From Seriola aureovittata (Eukaryota > Chordata > Actinopteri > Carangiformes > Carangidae), in the NCBI RefSeq assembly GCF_021018895.1, contig NC_079364.1, positions 33,620,701-33,684,700 on the forward strand: a stretch of DNA of 64,000 nucleotides. Reading direction: 5' to 3'. Positions 60,101 to 64,000 of this stretch are shown here, piece after piece. Each line of letters begins with the position of its first letter. Positions within the stretch are counted from its first letter, which is position 1. The notes beneath the pieces were generated by a model, which saw nothing but the letters and a program-made list of their open reading frames with translations, did no database searches and had not been told where the DNA came from. The position numbers and the translations under genes were made by a program.

Positions 60101-63100
60101 ATTAATGACAATCTTAGACTGATTTAAATCCCAACTTCTGTTAGTTTTATACTGAAATTTGAAGTTGATGTAGTTTATTTATGTTAGAACACTGCAACAT
60201 TGCAGATTTCTACAGCTGCTTCTACACAGTTCTCTGCGCAGTTCTCTGTACCGACATGCAGCTCGGCACAACAGTAAACTGCTTCAGTGGCTTTTTTCCA
60301 GTAATGCACTACAAAAATATATTCCCTACATATCCACTTATATGACAGCTTCAGATATAGCTATACAGCAGTCAGCCCTCACACCTCCTCCTTATGTCCT
60401 TATGTCCTCTATTGCCTCCTTTCCTCATCTGGCACAAGTCTTTCATCTTTCATTGGAGGCCATTGTTGTACGTCCCAGTTAGCACTTTATATAATATTTT
60501 TTACAGTGGTGGCAAACATGTATTAAATTGACTGTAAAAATACAGAGGTATGGTTGTGGCTGAGTTGGAGTGAATTTTAAAAACGTGGTCACTGAATGAA
60601 GTTAATCACTGCCCTGTTCACATAAACCGCTGTTGTTATTAAGCATAGTTTTTCAAAAAAGTGGAAAGTGCAGAGATCTGTAAGCATGTGAGTCACATGT
60701 TGTGAGACAGTGTCATATACACACAGCACATTCAGCACAAAGACACCTGCTCTAAATATACTGCTCACAGACCTCCTGTCAATGGCACCACCACACTGAG
60801 TGAGCAGAACCAGAATGAGACTGTAACTCTACCTCCACAAAAGACAAACCCTGCACAGTGAAGCAGGTCCTCACCTCTTCTGCAGCCTCCCACTCAGCTC
60901 CTCCAGGATCTCACTAGACTGCCGGTGGTACTCTAAGGCCGCCTCGATCAGTGCTGACAGCTGGCTCATCTGCTCCACCTGTTGGCCATGCCCCCAACAC
61001 ACACACGCGCACACACACACTGCACATTGTAATATTATAATATGATTTGGGGAGTAAGACAGAGTATTATGGGCACAAGGAAAAATTGTGTGTTTGTCAA
61101 AATTTTGAATGTTTGCTTCTGGCAGCTGCTGTTTGTCTGTCAGTTTCTTGATGCTGATGATGATGCTGATGAGACAAAAGATGAAGTATATACTTATTTG
61201 TGAAACCTCTGCTAAAGCAGAACTTCACAGGATGCTGATATTTCACCTGTAAAACAACACGTGACCGAAAATTATAACTTTATTCTCATAATATTATGAC
61301 TTTTTATTTATAAAATTACCATATCATAATATCATGACTTTCTTTTCTTGTAATTTTAATTATTTTTCTTCAATGTGGCCCTAATACTCCATCGTAGGGG
61401 AGATTTACAAAGATTAAAAAAACAAACTGGATTATTAAGTAATTTTGATTTAACAGATACTGAATGTCAGTACATTGTAAAATCCTGTCACTTCACAATG
61501 TATCAAACATGTAGCTGTAGCTTCCTCACATATTATATTTGTTGAGTGGACAGAAGTGTAAAACCTTTCTCCATCGCCAAACTGTGTCCCTGCTGCCCCA
61601 CACAAACCTGATGAGTGTGTAATGTTGGGTATGAGGTCTGATAATCAGGGCCTGGATTTATGAACCATCTCAAAATCACTCACCATGGAATACAAAATGT
61701 AACTTATGAAGCTTCCTACACTGAATTTTCTGACAGTTGTAGTTTAAAGAATGAAAAAAATAAAAATAAAAATAATATAAATGTATATTATAGTTAATAT
61801 ACAAAATAAAAGTTTATTATGTGTAGGTTTTGTTTACATATTGTTTAAATATTATGGGTGACATCAAAATTAATAAACAGCTCAAACCTCTATATGATAT
61901 ATAATGAGAAGGAAATAAAGACTGGTGAGACAGTTGCATGGCTTAAACAGTAAATGCATGAATATATTAAACCTTCATGTTGAGCAGTTTTATTTATTTG
62001 CCTGCTGCTGTACAGGATGTTGAATTCTCTAGTAATAAGCTGACATTTGTTTGAGCCTCTTACATCGTTCTCCAGGAAGTTGAACATGCTCCTCTCAGCT
62101 AGCTCTTTGCTCTCCTCAAACTTTTCCACAGCCTGACGGATCTCCTCGTCCGGGATTTTCCCCTGACGCTTCTTCTTGTAGTCAAAGTCCAACCGGCGGC
62201 CCTCCAGCTTCTTTAGGTGGTGCTGCAAACACACAAACATGCGCGAAAAAAAACCACACAAACACACACACAAACACAAACATGTCAATGAGGTTTTTCT
62301 CCCTTCTTTTTTTAACGTGTCCAAACTACTCTTTTTCCCACATGTACTTGACCTCTGTATGTTATAAAACACAAAGGTCACATATTGATTATAAAACATT
62401 GTGTACATTGTCATCGCACAGAGACTCGGTCCTGGTCCGGTTTTTCTTTTAGTGTGAAATCAAAGCAGTTTGAGATAGTAGTTAGGTTTTAGCATTTCAT
62501 CCATCTGCTGACTGTGAACTGCTGAGAAAACATTCTCAGTTATCTGTACAGGTGATGCAATTATGCAGTGATGATTTGGTAACCATAATCTGATCCACTA
62601 CATCAGCGATGGCACCAGCATGAAGCAGATCAGTTTGTTATTGTGTTGCCAGTTGGTTAAACTGAACTGTCGACTGACTCTTTAATGCCAAAGTTCCGGG
62701 TATCAGACCAATACTGTGTCCGCTTGAGGCATCAGAATCAGTACTGGGGAGACACATTGGATCAGCACATCTCTGGTACCGATCCAGGTAACCAAGGTAA
62801 CCCAGGTAACAAGTATGAAAAGTAGTTTATAGACAATATTATCCAGCTGTGTATGAAGAGACTTCAAATAAATGTTGGTACATTTGGTTGATGGTTCTAA
62901 CAGAGTATGTTTATACTCTGTGGCAGCAGCCTAAACACACTGAGAGCATTCTGTAAATTAAACGAAAGTAACTTCTTCACAAATGTTTTCTAACTGTGCT
63001 GCAGAGATATTGGCACATCCTGAAGTGTTGTCACATTTCCCCTGTGTTGCAAACACTGTCAGCATTAACAGTCATCTCCTACAGTTTGTCTGACCTGCCA

Positions 63101-63301
63101 ATCATGAAATCAAACATGGCGTCCTTAAAATCATCTTGGTTACAGGGCACATGCTGCGGTAAAGTACCATGATCTCTTTGAGGTCCTTGTCCTGTAGAGT
63201 CTGCAGGGGGTCAATAAAGTTTTGTTTGACATTTATGTCCAAGGAGTCCTTCACATCTGCCATCTGCCTCATGGCCTCACCCATATCCACCAGAGCACAG
63301 C
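56488..63301 (-). CDS. sh3gl3: endophilin A3 (SH3-domain GRB2-like 3), 3' part of gene
   Basis: Endophilins bend membranes and recruit dynamin and synaptojanin in endocytosis. Exons on the minus strand: 63301-63168, 62222-62064, 60978-60875, 59627-59503, 59362-59330, 57291-57226, 56690-56488, all GT/AG with matching phases. The first two and third encode the later N-BAR domain: [78 protein letters not shown]. The middle exons encode the linker, and the last the SH3 domain (ALYDF-type [52 protein letters not shown]). [23 protein letters not shown] and the final VIVPLPQ match SH3GL3 rather than SH3GL1 or SH3GL2. About 105 N-terminal residues lie beyond position 64000. The exon A border (xGC) implies the missing exon ends in phase 1. 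Confidence 0.95.
57103..57197. repeat. (CA)n microsatellite in sh3gl3 intron
   Basis: About 95 bp of CA (GT on the gene strand), beginning some 28 bases past the donor of the 66-nt exon on the gene strand. Confidence 0.95.
57226..57291 (-). CDS. sh3gl3 66-nt linker exon
   Basis: Acceptor CTCATGCAG and donor CACC/GTGAGT enclose 22 codons ([20 protein letters not shown] core), phase 1 to phase 1, directly before the SH3 exon. Also skippable in frame; contains a PxxP-poor, serine/proline-rich text. The (CA)n at 57103-57197 follows its donor closely. Confidence 0.7.
57360..58575. other. sh3gl3 intron sequence
   Basis: AT-rich intron DNA with repeated TTTCACCTTTTTTCT near 57570-57605. No additional exon identified. 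Confidence 0.45.
58580..58945. repeat. repeat with paired CCTCTGGGGTTCC / rGGAC motifs in sh3gl3 intron
   Basis: TTAACCCTCAGGGGTCCCTC near 58582 followed by TCCTTTTTTGGAC, then ACCCTCTGGGGTTCCTCGCG near 58772 followed by GTCCAAAAAAGGAC, and TTAACCCTTTAAATGCC near 58929. TTAACCC ends recall piggyBac-type MITEs, but matching inverted ends were not established. Confidence 0.4.
59330..59362 (-). CDS. sh3gl3 33-nt micro-exon (linker)
   Basis: Acceptor CCCTTACAG and donor AAAA/GTAGGT enclose 33 bases reading [11 protein letters not shown] between phase-1 borders. Skipping it keeps the frame, so it is a likely cassette exon in the BAR-SH3 linker. Not present in human SH3GL3 as I remember it. Confidence 0.65.
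60005..60110. mobile_element. Tc1-like transposon end fragment in sh3gl3 intron
   Basis: AGTATTCAGACCCCTTCACT, followed by TTTATTACGTTGTAGATTTT and CATCAATCCACA, is the typical end region of a fish Tc1 family; it may pair with the family seen at 26760-26935. No transposase. Confidence 0.55.
61000..62060. other. sh3gl3 intron
   Basis: Short (CA)n at 61002-61020; otherwise AT-rich intron sequence without exon signals. Confidence 0.5.
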
Positions 63302-64000
63302 CTGCAGGACAGAGACAAAGCATTTATGTTATACTGTGAGAAATCCTCTGAGGTCCTGCACCGTGCTTCAGTTATTGTTTAACATGTGTGCTGTTCGTCT
63401 GTGACACAGGGGATTTCAGCCTTCCACAGTTTTCAGAAATATATAGAAATATCTCATTTGTTCCTTTAATCATGAATTACTTTTCACTTGTTAAAATATT
63501 TCAAAACTTTCAAATGTGCCTTTATCAATACTGGATTTCATATTATTTACAAACAACAGAAGATCATGATAGCACACTCTGTAACACACCTGTTACAGCT
63601 GTCATCAAGTCACAGAGTGAAACTCTAAATAAAAGCACTGGTCATTGAGCCATAAAAGACAACAGGAAATGGAGGTAAAGAAGAGTTGAGTCTTTAGCTT
63701 AACAGTGACAGAAAAAAGTCAAAGTGGAAATAAATACTAGGCTTGAGCTGTGGCAATATTTGCCGCCGTATGCAACATTTTTAATAATATGATCTTTTTT
63801 TTTTTGCAGTTTGCACAATGCTGCTGCTGAATCCAACCCTCATTTCACCTCTTTGCATCCTGTACATTGTTCTTTGGCATGTGACAATAAAACTTTGTAC
63901 TGTTGTTTAGTGACAGCATCACTTATATCTGAACCCTAAATACAACAATATAATTATATTATAAACCACTGAATCGAGATATTAAATTATGGATATGGCA
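63302..64000. other. sh3gl3 intron running off the window
   Basis: No earlier endophilin exon (for the GQVKxxGYPQ..GLLGxCM segment) is readable here, so the upstream exons lie further right. Confidence 0.55.

Noticed and set aside
1..64000. a new multi-gene system
   Set aside because: The four genes are known, functionally unrelated families; nothing suggests a coordinated cluster.

Overview
The window is nuclear DNA from a ray-finned (teleost, probably percomorph) fish. Genes are split by many short introns and the space between them is full of fish-type repeats: a Rex3-like RTE LINE, an L2-type LINE tail, a BEL/Pao fragment, Tc1, hAT and MADF/Harbinger-type remnants, MITEs, a tRNA-derived SINE family and long GT/CA microsatellites. 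No bacterial, phage, CRISPR or operon structure is present, and I see no convincing tRNA, rRNA or microRNA gene.

Four protein-coding genes can be read. (1) 22847-31714 (+): a complete B-type-like nuclear lamin of 594 residues in 11 coding exons ending in the CaaX box CAVM. It is divergent and most like the non-mammalian lamin LIII group. (2) 35056-42349 (-): a MARCH2/MARCH3-family membrane RING-CH ubiquitin ligase of about 251 residues in four coding exons, convergent with the lamin, with a possible extra 5' coding exon at 43896-43956. (3) 49735-50940 (+): an intronless delta-type connexin of 401 residues, closest to GJD4. (4) 56488-63301 (-): the downstream seven exons of an endophilin A3 gene (sh3gl3). 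Its N-terminal exons lie beyond the right edge.

Layout. 1-14.6 kb is mostly gene-less, with a broken MADF-domain fragment (1.56-1.79 kb), SINE and MITE copies, several perfect palindromes and a CpG-rich block (11.5-12.06 kb). 14.6-21.1 kb is a transposon cluster (Rex3-like, Tc1, L2, BEL/Pao, long-TIR MITE). 22.5-32.0 kb is the lamin gene, with a near-complete MITE beside one donor and GT repeats in place of the pyrimidine tract at two acceptors. 34.0-34.6 kb is a Tc1 remnant. 35.0-44.0 kb is the MARCH gene, with a dead hAT transposase in intron 3 and a 21-bp minisatellite upstream. 44.86-46.21 kb is a hAT element with recognisable ends and an imperfect 8-bp target duplication. 49.7-50.9 kb is the connexin and 56.5-64 kb is sh3gl3.

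The genes do not form one pathway: nuclear lamina, membrane ubiquitin ligation and endosomal sorting, gap junctions, and membrane curvature in endocytosis. The notable arrangement is the convergent lamin-MARCH pair, which resembles the LMNB1-MARCHF3 pair of human 5q23. I did not find a new multi-gene system. The most checkable points are the repeat-built splice acceptors of the lamin gene, the phase-matched linker exons of sh3gl3, the E-box minisatellite beside the MARCH gene and the lamin-MARCH paralogon. Exon borders were set by hand from splice sites, phase and family knowledge; no database search was possible.
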